Positions 25,992 through 33,996 of a stretch of DNA of 36,392 bases are shown here, one piece after another (position 1 is the stretch's first letter; the number at the start of each line of letters is the position of its first letter). Where the stretch lies: positions 1 to 36,392 of the forward strand of contig SCTZ01000016.1 in assembly GCA_004297765.1 (NCBI GenBank), in the 5' to 3' direction. A model generated the notes under the pieces. That model made no database searches. It saw nothing but the letters and a program-made list of their open reading frames with translations, and had not been told where the DNA came from. Source of the DNA: Chloroflexota bacterium (GTDB lineage Bacteria > Chloroflexota > Dehalococcoidia > FW602-bin16). Made by a program: the position numbers and the translations under genes.

Positions 25992-26303
25992 TTTCTGAAC
26001 TCGAAACCCGCTCCGTCTCCATTCGTCGGCGTTGATAGCCTTGTCATCGACATATACGTCCGCGCTGGGCTTGCCCATGTGCAAGGCGTGGTACTGGACG
26101 CCCCATTCCGTGAGCTGTCGCTCCGTCAGCTCGCGCCAGTCGATGCCGGTCGCACCACCCCGCGCCGTGTGCAAAACTATGCGGTGGCCCTCGGCGAACA
26201 GCCGATTGATCTCGGCGATAACGTCGGGGAATGGCTCGGCCTTTGGATAGTCGCTATTAGTGATGGAACACAAGGTGCCGTCGATATCGAAGCAGTAAAT
26301 CAT
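25989..26303 (-). CDS. Small HAD-family phosphatase
   Basis: A 104-residue protein with the HAD nucleophile motif FDIDGTLC (Asp6, Asp8), motif II in HTARG (Thr46) and motif IV VDDKAI (Asp86, Asp87). There is no cap domain, so a large or protein-bound substrate fits. Similar small HADs occur in capsule and lipopolysaccharide loci. It starts shortly after the O-antigen ligase gene, so a glycan role is plausible. ATG 26303 is the family-like start; ATG 26315 and a TTG overlapping the previous stop are alternatives. Its TAG stop lies in the right end of the family C MITE. Confidence 0.82.
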   Translation of the reverse strand: MIYCFDIDGTLCSITNSDYPKAEPFPDVIAEINRLFAEGHRIVLHTARGGATGIDWRELTERQLTEWGVQYHALHMGKPSADVYVDDKAINADEWRRSGFRVQK

Positions 26304-26338
26304 AACAGGGTCCATCTTACGGCGAGGACCGCGGGCAG

Positions 26339-29002
26339 TCAATAGCTGGTGGCCGTCCGCGCCAGTGCCTCTCGCGCGACCTCTAGCTCCGGGTCATACT
26401 CCAGCAGCCGGGCGTAGATCTCTGCCGCACGCTGGGGTTGCCCAATCTCGTCATGGAATCTGGCAATCCCGAGGACCGGCTCCACCAGGTCGTCGTTGAG
26501 CGTGAACTGGACGAGGCCTGGAAGATAAGGCTCGAGAATACCGCCGCGCCGGTAGATGAGAGTGCTGTAGCCTGTCGGCACGGCATGCGCCAGAACAAAT
26601 CGGGAGAACTCCCGCCGGGCCGACGCGCGATCGCCCCGAAGACGTGCAAGCTCGCCCAGGTAATAGTGCGTCAGCGGGCCGGGATCGATGAACAGGGCCA
26701 CCCGTAGATCCTTCTCGGCCTTGTCGAGCGCGCCAAGGATGAGATAGACCCGTGCCCGCTCCATCCAGAGGCGAGCGCTTTCAGACCGGCGGGCAATGAG
26801 CTGATCCAGGATGGGCAGTGCCAGATCGGGTTGGCCGCCCGCAGAGAGGGCGATGGCACGGGCCACTGCAACAGTGATCTCGCCGTAGTCAAGTGGCAGC
26901 GTCTGGGTGGCGGCCGTAACCACCGCAGGCGAAACTTCCGCCTTCACTTTCTCCAGGATCCGCGGCAGGAGCACGCGGCGCTCCGGGCTGGTCCGCCAGA
27001 AGCTTTGCCGCAGCAAGCTCAGATCCCTTATAATCGCCCGGCTGTACGAGTCAACCGCGGCGTCTTGCTGTCCTCCCTGCTCATACAGGAGACCCAGGTT
27101 GAGATAGTACAGCGCGTTCACGTCGTCCAGCTTGATGGCGCTCTGCATGGCCGCGATCGCGTCGGCAGACCTACCGCCGCTCTCGTTCACCATGGCCAGG
27201 TTGACGTAGTTCGCGGCGTAGTTGCCATCCTGCGCCAATGCGTCCGCGAAGTCACGCGCCGCGCGGTTCAGACCGTCCCGATCGCCGCTCGCCATGGAAG
27301 ACTGCGCCTCCGCGTACGCCAGCTCAAAGCGGTAGACGAGGAGTGTGGGGTCCATCTCCACCGCGCGCGCGATGAGCTGCTTCGCCCGGTCCCAGTCGGA
27401 ACGCAGCGCCGCGGATACCCCCTGGGCATAGACAAGGTTAGCCCATCCAACGTACAGGAGCGCGGCCGCGATCGCGCCCCAACCCACGAGCGCAGCCGGG
27501 ACCAGGCAACGGCCAAGCCGGGTGCAAAGCACAGCCTGCCCGGGCTCGATGCGCTCCGGCGCCCATCGCCTCGGAATCTCGAGCAGGACTGCCACGAGGA
27601 TCATAGTCGTGAGAAGAAGCGCCGGCTGGTCCAGCGGCGTCTCGAAGAGATCTTGAACCGCACTGCCAACCAGGCCCGCGGCCGCGGCTATCGCGAGCGC
27701 TCTGCTCCGAGCATCCCCCGCTCGTCGGACGGCTGTCCATGCGCCCCGTGCCAGCGCAACCAACAGCCAGAGCAGCGCGAGCGTGCCCAGAGCGCCCATC
27801 TCGGCCAGGTTGTTGAGATACGCGTTGTGGGCATGACCGTGCACAGCGTCTTGCAACCTCGTTCCACTAACGCGCCCCAGATTAACCTGGCCGAAAGTGC
27901 CCAGCCCATAGCCGAGAACAGGGCGCTCGGACGCCATCTGCAGGGCGTTGCGATAGAGTATCATGCGCGCCTCCTCGCTGCCGCGCCCGCTGAGCAGTTG
28001 TGCGGTAGGGCGCGCGACCAGGACAACCAGCAGCACACTGAGACCGAGAAGCAACACGCTGACTATAGCAACGCGCGAAGGGATTGAGCCACCAGCCCGA
28101 CGTAGAGGCGGACGGCTCTGTCCGCCCGCGCGCCCCTTGGGCGGACAGAGCCGTCCGCCCCTACGCGATGCCCCCGCATATGCATAAGAGAGTACTGAGT
28201 TGTTCAATCCTTCTGGGGGCCGCTGTAGCTCTGACCGCCGAATACCGAATAGGACGCGCAGCCATCCCAACACGCCCCGTCGGTAAATGGGCAGAGCCAG
28301 CACGGGCAGCGAAGCCGCAAACCCCAGCCAGGCGCCCCGGGAAAAGGTAAAGAAGAGGACCACGCTGCTGAGGACCATCCAGACGCCCGTCAACACTCGA
28401 CGGCCGCGCAAGGGGAGCGCTCCCGCCACGCCAAGGCCCAGCGGGATGACCAGAACCAGATAGGCGCCCAGGGTATTGGGCACCGACATCACCAGCCAGG
28501 TGCGGCGAAAGACCGGCGGCACCAACTGAAGCCCCCCGATCTGCGGCCAGCCCTGCTCGAAGCCCAGCGACGGGAACAGGCCGAGATACCATCCCACCAC
28601 CTCGGTCAACGCAAGTCCGATGACCAGAGAGGAGACGGCCAGTGTCGCCCGGATCAAGCGGGACATTGCCCCCTCTGTCCTCACAAAGTCAACCACTACG
28701 TAGAAGAGCAGAGCGTATAGCAGATTCACCGCCAACAACTCCAGGCTGACCCGGCGGTTGACGGAGAAAACGGTGGAGAGCGCCATGGCGCCCAGAAAGA
28801 GCCAGAGGGGCAGATCGATCGGTGTGCGAGGAAAGCTCCGCCGTCGCACCACGAGGACGGCCAACCATCCCGCGACGATCGCCAGAAGGATCAAATGGCT
28901 CGCGAAGCGGAGCGTTGCGTCAAAGTAGACAGGCACCGTCCCGGCAACCAGGGTGAAGAACGCCAGGAACAGCACCAACGCGGTGTTCTGAAGCCGAACC
29001 AC
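26339..29002 (-). CDS. O-antigen ligase/polymerase (Wzy_C) fused to TPR repeats
   Basis: An 887-residue membrane protein. About eleven hydrophobic helices occupy residues 1-515. The Wzy_C/WaaL core has SGRGSEEARMILYRNAL, MASERPVLGYGLGTF and GHAHNAYLNNLAEMG, the last holding the family's conserved His. A large C-terminal soluble part (about 530-887) contains TPR-type repeats such as NALYYLNLGLLYEQGGQQDA and ARLWMERARVYLILGALDKA. It would join or polymerise lipid-linked glycans. Residues about 280-301 (GGRLCPPKGRAGGQ) are the translation of a family B repeat core. The start is GTG 29002 behind GGGGTGA. It is co-directional with the HAD gene and divergent from the unknown gene at 29182. Confidence 0.9.
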   Translation of the reverse strand: MVRLQNTALVLFLAFFTLVAGTVPVYFDATLRFASHLILLAIVAGWLAVLVVRRRSFPRTPIDLPLWLFLGAMALSTVFSVNRRVSLELLAVNLLYALLFYVVVDFVRTEGAMSRLIRATLAVSSLVIGLALTEVVGWYLGLFPSLGFEQGWPQIGGLQLVPPVFRRTWLVMSVPNTLGAYLVLVIPLGLGVAGALPLRGRRVLTGVWMVLSSVVLFFTFSRGAWLGFAASLPVLALPIYRRGVLGWLRVLFGIRRSELQRPPEGLNNSVLSYAYAGASRRGGRLCPPKGRAGGQSRPPLRRAGGSIPSRVAIVSVLLLGLSVLLVVLVARPTAQLLSGRGSEEARMILYRNALQMASERPVLGYGLGTFGQVNLGRVSGTRLQDAVHGHAHNAYLNNLAEMGALGTLALLWLLVALARGAWTAVRRAGDARSRALAIAAAAGLVGSAVQDLFETPLDQPALLLTTMILVAVLLEIPRRWAPERIEPGQAVLCTRLGRCLVPAALVGWGAIAAALLYVGWANLVYAQGVSAALRSDWDRAKQLIARAVEMDPTLLVYRFELAYAEAQSSMASGDRDGLNRAARDFADALAQDGNYAANYVNLAMVNESGGRSADAIAAMQSAIKLDDVNALYYLNLGLLYEQGGQQDAAVDSYSRAIIRDLSLLRQSFWRTSPERRVLLPRILEKVKAEVSPAVVTAATQTLPLDYGEITVAVARAIALSAGGQPDLALPILDQLIARRSESARLWMERARVYLILGALDKAEKDLRVALFIDPGPLTHYYLGELARLRGDRASARREFSRFVLAHAVPTGYSTLIYRRGGILEPYLPGLVQFTLNDDLVEPVLGIARFHDEIGQPQRAAEIYARLLEYDPELEVAREALARTATSY
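28101..28165. repeat. Family B repeat core inside the O-antigen ligase gene
   Basis: 27-bp arms (28101-28127 and 28139-28165), CGTAGAGGCGGACGG... and its complement, differ at one base. They match the inner palindrome of the MITEs at 7156-7234 and 20176-20263, but without the GTGGTGCATCC ends. The core is open in the host frame and is read as GGRLCPP, the same frame as the copy at 20145-20296. Confidence 0.85.
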
Positions 29003-29132
29003 TAATCACCCCGCCACGCGCTATGCCGGTCAGTTAACCCCAATGGTATGGTAGAAGAGCCAGACCAGCAATAGCATATAAGTCCCAGACCGCCGATTTC
29101 GTCACCTCGTTCCACAAACTGACAGAGGCATT

Positions 29133-29141
29133 TGCTATAAT
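29133..29141 (+). promoter_or_regulatory. Extended -10 promoter of the unknown gene at 29182
   Basis: TGCTATAAT (TG at 29133-29134, perfect TATAAT at 29136-29141) lies 40 bases before the start codon. No good -35 box is present at 16-18 bases; the extended -10 can compensate for that. Confidence 0.65.
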
Positions 29142-29181
29142 ACGTCCGAACGGAAAGTATCCCAGGATAAGCGATTTTTAC

Positions 29182-29919
29182 ATGGACTTGATCTTCGACA
29201 TTGGACGCAGCGACAAACCGAAGGGACACGCGGTGGTTTATTTCGGGTCTGCCACGGCCGGACAGCGGCTGTTGGCTAGCTACTGCGTGGTCTTGCCCAT
29301 CGCGCTCGACCTCACCAAGTTCGTTCCCCCGGCTTTCATGACGAACATGCCACAGATGGGTCTTCAGAACATCACGGTGATTCCCCTGCCCCCGCTGCCC
29401 GTGGAGGCCGAGAGCTACGAACAGCTACGCACTCTGGCCACCCGGCGCGACGACGATCTGGTGCAGGCCGGCACATTTGCCTCGTCCGATCCAACCTCGT
29501 TGCTCGGGTCCCTCAACGAAGCCTGCCAGCAGTACGCCAACCTTTACGCGGCCGCCGCGCGACAGCCGGAGGCCGTTCCCGAACCGGAGTTGCTCGGCAA
29601 GGACATCCTGTACAGCGTGATGAGCGAGAAAGAGAAGCTAGGGGAGCTTACCCGATTGGTGGGCATGCTGCGCTACGCTTTGGACGGACGGGATGCACGG
29701 CAAGCCGACGAGGACCTGAAAGAGATGGAGGTTCTGGTGCGCTACCTGCCGGCCAAGTACCGCGGAGCGGATGTGCTGAACGCCGCCCGGACTCCCGGCG
29801 AGCGTGGCAATCAGCTCACCGAGCTCCACATCCGGCGCTGCTACAAGCTGGCCGATGAGGACTACAGCGGGCTGGACCAGATCGAGAATGAGATCACCGA
29901 GCTACGGAAAGCCGAGTAG
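29182..29919 (+). CDS. Uncharacterised protein, no family recognised
   Basis: A 245-residue protein starting MDLIFDIGRSDKPKGHAVVYF. It has no signal peptide or membrane helix, so it is cytoplasmic. The N-terminal half (about 1-80) looks like an alpha/beta fold with PLPPLPVEAESYEQL at its end. The C-terminal half (about 85-245) is helical and charged (EDLKEMEVLVRYLPAKY, RRCYKLADEDYSGLDQIENE). Codon usage matches the neighbours, and it has its own consensus -10 promoter, so it is a real gene. It is followed 69 bp later by the reductase-like gene, perhaps in one transcript. No function is proposed. Confidence 0.8.
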   Translation: MDLIFDIGRSDKPKGHAVVYFGSATAGQRLLASYCVVLPIALDLTKFVPPAFMTNMPQMGLQNITVIPLPPLPVEAESYEQLRTLATRRDDDLVQAGTFASSDPTSLLGSLNEACQQYANLYAAAARQPEAVPEPELLGKDILYSVMSEKEKLGELTRLVGMLRYALDGRDARQADEDLKEMEVLVRYLPAKYRGADVLNAARTPGERGNQLTELHIRRCYKLADEDYSGLDQIENEITELRKAE

Positions 29920-29988
29920 CCGAGTACCCTAGGCTATTGGAGGCGGCCGTGGCACGTCCCTACGACCGAGACGAGAGGAGCGATCGCG

Positions 29989-30600
29989 ATGACGTCAGAA
30001 CCAGTGACCCGTCCACGCCCGAGCGGTGCCTTGCGGGTGATGTTGAAGGTACCGGTGCTGCTCCACCAACTCGGGCTGGCTCAGCAACTGGCCAAACGCG
30101 ACATCCTGGTGGTGCGCACCATCGGCCGCCGAACCGGGCGCGAGCGGCTGAGCGGGCTGAGCTACGCGGTGAAAGGCAACACGGTCTACGTGATCGCAGG
30201 TTGGGGCGAGCACACGGACTGGTATCGAAACATGCAGGCCAACCCGCGGGTGGAGGTGCGGATCGGCACGCAGCGCATGCCGGCCCATGCCCGCACCGTG
30301 ACAGACCCGGCGGAGAGAGATCTTGCGCTTCAGTTGATGACCAGGATCGATGGCTCACCACCTCGTTTCCTGCGGCCGTTGATCGCGCGACTGGGCCTGG
30401 ATTTCGACGCGGAGCTCGCCGAAGCCCTCGCCAACCCCTCTCAGCTCACAGTGGTTGCTCTGGAGCTGGCCGAGCCTCTGACTAGTCAGCCGACGTCAAG
30501 AGGCATGAACCGCTCCACCATGCTTGGACTCCTCTTCGTAGCCACGGCGGTGGCGAGCCTTCTACTGGCCATACGGAGGTCCCGGCGCAAACAGCGATAG
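29989..30600 (+). CDS. F420-dependent nitroreductase/quinone-reductase-like protein with C-terminal membrane helix
   Basis: A 203-residue protein. TIGRRTGRERLSGLSYAVKG (44-63) followed by VYVIAGWGEHTDWYRNMQAN matches the split-barrel flavin-binding domain of the Ddn/deazaflavin-dependent family. The VEVRIGTQRMPAHARTV strand fits as well. Members use F420H2 (or FMN) to reduce quinones or nitro compounds. The last about 30 residues form a hydrophobic helix (MLGLLFVATAVASLLLAI) ending in RRSRRKQR, so the protein appears tail-anchored with a basic cytoplasmic end. GAGAGGAG precedes ATG 29989. No F420 biosynthesis gene is in the window. Confidence 0.85.
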   Translation: MTSEPVTRPRPSGALRVMLKVPVLLHQLGLAQQLAKRDILVVRTIGRRTGRERLSGLSYAVKGNTVYVIAGWGEHTDWYRNMQANPRVEVRIGTQRMPAHARTVTDPAERDLALQLMTRIDGSPPRFLRPLIARLGLDFDAELAEALANPSQLTVVALELAEPLTSQPTSRGMNRSTMLGLLFVATAVASLLLAIRRSRRKQR

Positions 30601-30668
30601 CTCAAGTACTCATTCACGGCGTAGCTGCGCGAGCCAAGGACTACATTATGACCAGAATCATGGCCGGA

Positions 30669-30677
30669 TGGTATAAT
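30669..30677 (+). promoter_or_regulatory. Extended -10 promoter of the KdpD-like kinase gene
   Basis: TGGTATAAT (30669-30677) has a perfect -10 with TG extension, 43 bases before the GTG start. The sequence at the expected -35 position (around 30649) is a poor match. Confidence 0.6.
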
Positions 30678-30719
30678 AGGCCCTGCTCATGGACATAATG
30701 CAAGATCAGGAATCTCAGC

Positions 30720-32495
30720 GTGCATAGCTTCGGCGAGTTGCGCCTCTTCACTAGGCTCGATCGGATGCGGGTCGCGGCGCTGCTGGTTGCGCGGGCTCCC
30801 CTCGCGCAGGCCGGAGTGCGCAATGGCGTTCGGTTGATCGAGTCCGGAGGGAAGGCGCTGGCCCGGTTCCTCCCCGGGTCGGCCTTGAGTCTGCTATCTG
30901 TGGCGCTGACGGCCGGGATCATCTGGCTGGTCCAGAGCAGCCTCAACACGCCGAATTTGTCGCTGATCTACCTAGTCACCGTCCTGCTGGCCGCGGCCCT
31001 GTGGGGGCTCTGGCCTGGATTGCTGGCCGCCGTCTCCAGCGTCGTCCTCTTCGAGTTCTTCGCTTTTCCTGGCGGGCACAACAGCCTTCCGTTCTCCGGG
31101 CTCCAGGATTGGGTGACTCTGGGCGTCTTCGTGGGTGCGGCCGGGGTGACCGATCATCTGGCCACGCGGGCTCGGCTGCGGACCGAGGAGGCAAACCGAC
31201 GACAGGAGGAGATAGGGGCCCTGTACGATCTGAGCACCTCGATTATCTCCAACGCGGCCGTGGAGACGATTCTGCCAACCACCGCACAGAAGGTTGCGGA
31301 GCTCTTCGCCGTTCGGACGTGCTCTATCATGCTAGCCAACGCGCGCAACGAGCTGGAGGTCCGGGCCGTCTACCCGGCCGACCTGGGCGAGAGCGATGAT
31401 CTGGCCCGGCCGCAGGAGGTAGTCACCGGCTGGGTTTATCGCCACGGCACGCCGGTAGCCCTGAACGGACACGACAGCGGCTTCCTCCGCACCATCGCGG
31501 GCATGGCTGCGCCGGAAAGCGGCGCCAGCAGCAGTTTACTGCTGCCCCAGCGAGCTATCTACGCGCCGCTGACCATGAACAACCGGCCCGTCGGGGTCAT
31601 GTTCGTCGGAGATAAGCTGAGCGGGGAGGGATTTAGCCAGGACGACCTGCGGGCCCTCGCAGCTTTTGCAAACCACGCGGCCATGGCCCTGGAGCGCGCC
31701 CGCCTGCTGCGAGAGGCCATGGACGCCGGCGCCCTTCGGCAGTTGGACGAGCTCAAGTCCGCGCTGCTTTCGGCCGTCTCACACGATCTGAAGACCCCGC
31801 TGGCCTCCATCAAGGCCTCGGTCACCAGCCTTCTCCAGCCCGATATGGAGTGGGACGCCTCCACGCAGCGGGAATTCCTGGAGGAGATTAACGAGGAGAC
31901 GGACCGGCTTACCAGGCTGGTCAGCAACATTCTCGACATGTCACGCATCGACGCAGGCGTGCTCGATCCACAGCGCGACTGGTACGATCTGGGCGAGGTG
32001 GTCGAGACCGTGTTGGATCGGCTGTCCAACCTGACACGCCAGCACCGGATTCGGGTGGAGATCGAGGACGGGCTGCCATTTGCCCCGTTCGACTACGTCC
32101 AAATCGACCAGGTGCTGACCAACCTGCTGGAGAACGCGGTGAAATACTCTCCCAGCCGGTCTGAGATCCTCATTCGCGTTGGGGTGGGCGAGAGGACACT
32201 GACCGTCAGCGTGCAGGATCAGGGCAGCGGCATTCCCGAGGCAGACGTGACCCGCATCTTCGACAAGTTCTACCGGGTCGCCAAGCATCGCAGCAGGCTT
32301 ATCAGCGGCACGGGAATGGGGTTGGCCATCTGCCGTGGCATCGTGGAAGCCCACGGGGGCCGCATCTGGGTGGAAAACCTGCCCGGGGCAGGAGCATGCT
32401 TCAGCTTCACGTTGCCGCTGGACGATCGCGCCCCCGCACCGAGCCGAGGCACGCGACGCCTCTCGACCCTGCAGCGCATAACTTTTGGTGCATAA
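30720..32495 (+). CDS. KdpD-like sensor histidine kinase (DUF4118-GAF-HisKA-HATPase)
   Basis: A 591-residue kinase. Four helices (about 52-145) form the DUF4118 unit of KdpD, followed by a GAF domain (about 165-330). The H-box is SAVSHDLKTPLAS with phospho-acceptor His355. The N-box is NLLENAVKYS and the G-boxes are VQDQGSGIP and GTGMGLAICRGIVEAHGG. The roughly 370-residue KdpD and universal-stress domains that precede DUF4118 in E. coli KdpD are absent. The GTG 30720 start has AGGA upstream. It is paired with the response regulator 159 bp downstream. No kdpFABC genes occur, so the target is not evident. Confidence 0.92.
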   Translation: MHSFGELRLFTRLDRMRVAALLVARAPLAQAGVRNGVRLIESGGKALARFLPGSALSLLSVALTAGIIWLVQSSLNTPNLSLIYLVTVLLAAALWGLWPGLLAAVSSVVLFEFFAFPGGHNSLPFSGLQDWVTLGVFVGAAGVTDHLATRARLRTEEANRRQEEIGALYDLSTSIISNAAVETILPTTAQKVAELFAVRTCSIMLANARNELEVRAVYPADLGESDDLARPQEVVTGWVYRHGTPVALNGHDSGFLRTIAGMAAPESGASSSLLLPQRAIYAPLTMNNRPVGVMFVGDKLSGEGFSQDDLRALAAFANHAAMALERARLLREAMDAGALRQLDELKSALLSAVSHDLKTPLASIKASVTSLLQPDMEWDASTQREFLEEINEETDRLTRLVSNILDMSRIDAGVLDPQRDWYDLGEVVETVLDRLSNLTRQHRIRVEIEDGLPFAPFDYVQIDQVLTNLLENAVKYSPSRSEILIRVGVGERTLTVSVQDQGSGIPEADVTRIFDKFYRVAKHRSRLISGTGMGLAICRGIVEAHGGRIWVENLPGAGACFSFTLPLDDRAPAPSRGTRRLSTLQRITFGA

Positions 32496-32501
32496 CGGTC
32501 T

Positions 32502-32556
32502 TAGTGGTGCATCCGCCACTACGAAAGCGCAAAGGACTTGGTGGATGCACCAATTA
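32502..32556. repeat. Internally deleted family B MITE between kinase and regulator
   Basis: The left end TAGTGGTGCATCCGCC is joined directly to the right-hand part ACTACGAAAGCGCAAAGG, then ACTTGGTGGATGCACCAATTA. TA lies at both borders. The join is at CCGCC, a string present both in the left end and at the end of the inner palindrome of full copies, so the middle appears lost by recombination across that short homology. Confidence 0.75.
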
Positions 32557-32654
32557 GAAAGCGTTGGCTTAAGGCGGCCGTCCTGTGCCAATGAGTGCGG
32601 GGCTGTGCCCGAGAGGTCTCTGATCCTGCACTGGCGGTGGAGTTCGAGACAAAC

Positions 32655-33341
32655 ATGAAGAACGAACACATACTCGTCGTGGACGATGAGCCTCAGATCC
32701 TGCGGGCGCTACGCATGAGCCTCTCCGCGCATGGCTACGAGGTTAGTACCGCGTCGGATGGCGAGGAGGCCCTGGACGTGATGGCGCAGAAGATGCCCGA
32801 TATCGTGATCCTGGATCTCACCATGCCACGCCTGGACGGATTGGGGCTCTGCCGGCGCATCCGCGAGTGGTCGCAAGTGCCGATCCTGGTGCTGTCGGTG
32901 CGGGGCTCCGAGAAGGACAAGGTCTTGGCTCTCGACCTGGGCGCCGACGACTATCTCACCAAGCCCTTCGGCATCGAGGAACTGTTAGCTCGTATCCGCG
33001 CCGCCCTGCGGCGTTCCACGAGCTTCGGGAAACAGGAAGAGGCCGTCTTTGAGTCCGGCGACCTTCAGATCGATCTTGCTCGCCGCACCGTTCGGTTGCG
33101 CGGGGAGGAGGTTCGCCTCACTCCCACCGAGTACGAGGTCCTGCGGTACCTTGTGACCAACTCCGACAAGGTCATCACCCACCGCACCCTCCTTCAGGCC
33201 GTCTGGGGCCCCCAATTCGGAGACGAGGCCCAGTACCTGCGCGTCTTCATCGGCCAACTTCGCAAGAAGATCGAGCCAGACCCCACTCACCCCCGTCGCA
33301 TCGTCACCGAGCCGGGGGTCGGCTACCGCTTCCGAGCGTGA
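32655..33341 (+). CDS. KdpE-like OmpR-family response regulator
   Basis: A 228-residue regulator. The receiver domain has acidic residues DDE (10-12), phospho-acceptor Asp54 (VILDLTMP) and the conserved Lys in LTKPFG. The C-terminal winged helix contains VRLTPTEYEVLRYLVTNSDK and ends RIVTEPGVGYRFRA, close to KdpE. ATG 32655 gives the standard start; 20 in-frame codons upstream are not receiver-like. It is the partner of the kinase upstream. Two 11-bp-spaced direct repeats immediately after the gene look like its kind of binding site. Confidence 0.95.
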   Translation: MKNEHILVVDDEPQILRALRMSLSAHGYEVSTASDGEEALDVMAQKMPDIVILDLTMPRLDGLGLCRRIREWSQVPILVLSVRGSEKDKVLALDLGADDYLTKPFGIEELLARIRAALRRSTSFGKQEEAVFESGDLQIDLARRTVRLRGEEVRLTPTEYEVLRYLVTNSDKVITHRTLLQAVWGPQFGDEAQYLRVFIGQLRKKIEPDPTHPRRIVTEPGVGYRFRA

Positions 33342-33349
33342 GGCTGGTT

Positions 33350-33366
33350 TTTACAGAATCTTTATC
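33350..33366 (+). promoter_or_regulatory. Candidate OmpR-family operator, site 1
   Basis: TTTACA (33350-33355), five bases, TTTATC (33361-33366): two half-sites repeated with an 11-bp period. This spacing and the TTTAYM sequence parallel the TTTATA-N5-TTTACA site known for E. coli KdpE. It begins 9 bp after the regulator's stop codon. Confidence 0.5.
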
Positions 33367-33381
33367 TCCTTCCCCATAATC

Positions 33382-33414
33382 CTTATCTTTTCTTTATGTG
33401 CCTCATGGTACACT
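33382..33414 (+). promoter_or_regulatory. Candidate operator site 2 with promoter for the stress-protein gene
   Basis: CTTATC (33382-33387), five bases, TTTATG (33393-33398): again an 11-bp period. Ten bases later stands TACACT (33409-33414) with TGG before it, an extended -10. No -35 consensus is present; the repeats occupy its place, as in PhoB-type activated promoters. Transcription would run into the gene at 33553. Confidence 0.5.
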
Positions 33415-33478
33415 GCTCATGCCCTGGGCACTTCGCGTGCTTCGGGTCGGTTGTGTTGCTGGAGGCGCGAACGGGAAT

Positions 33479-33545
33479 AGGCGGTCCGCACTCCCATTCC
33501 GCATTCCGTCCTTCTGCAGAAGGACCGCATTCCGCATTGGTCCGG
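33479..33545. repeat. Palindrome with flanking direct repeats in the stress-gene leader
   Basis: GTCCTTCTGCAGAAGGAC (33508-33525) is a perfect 18-bp palindrome. It is flanked by CATTCCGCATTCCG and GCATTCCGCATTGG and by outer GGTCCG / GGTCCGG strings. It lies between the promoter at 33409 and the start codon and could fold in the mRNA leader near the ribosome-binding site. Confidence 0.6.
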
Positions 33546-33552
33546 GGAAGTG

Positions 33553-33996
33553 ATGCAGCTAAAGCGAATCCTTGTGCCCTACGATGGAGAGACGCCGAGC
33601 GAAGAGATGCTTCGATTGGCTTGTCTGGTGGCCAAGAGCGCACGCGGACACGTGGTGGCTTTGAGCGTCGTCCCTCCGGCGAATCCGACCCGGACCCTAT
33701 CCCGCTCGACCACAATGTCGACACGCGCCGTGCTCGAAAGAGCTGAGAAAGTTGGTGCGCTCTACGGAGTGGAGGTAAATGGGCTGGCCCTCCAGTCGTC
33801 CGATGTGGCGGCGACGGTGCTGGACAAGGCCCGCGAGCTGGGCAGCGGAGCAATCTTCGTCGGATTGTCGCAGGGACTCCGCACGGACGATGGCGAGGAA
33901 CTGATACGCGAGATCTCGTCGTTAGTAGATCAGGCGCCCTGCCCCGTCCTGTTTGGCTATCTGCCCGAGGGTGAGCACGACACATCCGTGGAATGA
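33553..33996 (+). CDS. Universal stress protein (UspA family)
   Basis: A 147-residue single-domain Usp: MQLKRILVPYDGETPSEEML at the start, the alpha/beta core, and a final PCPVLFGYLP strand. The usual ATP-binding pattern GX2GX9G(S/T) near the C-terminus is not intact (VGLSQGLRTDDGEELIRE), so nucleotide binding may be lost or altered. ATG 33553 follows GGGGAAG. It is separated from the KdpE-like gene only by the candidate operators. Because E. coli KdpD carries a Usp domain internally while the kinase here does not, this protein could be the detached partner; that is inference from context. Confidence 0.85.
   Translation: MQLKRILVPYDGETPSEEMLRLACLVAKSARGHVVALSVVPPANPTRTLSRSTTMSTRAVLERAEKVGALYGVEVNGLALQSSDVAATVLDKARELGSGAIFVGLSQGLRTDDGEELIREISSLVDQAPCPVLFGYLPEGEHDTSVE

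Noticed and set aside
33342..33552. Extra small gene between regulator and stress protein
   Set aside because: The plus-strand frame starting at 33396 consists of promoter and repeat sequence and overlaps the stress-protein gene in another frame.
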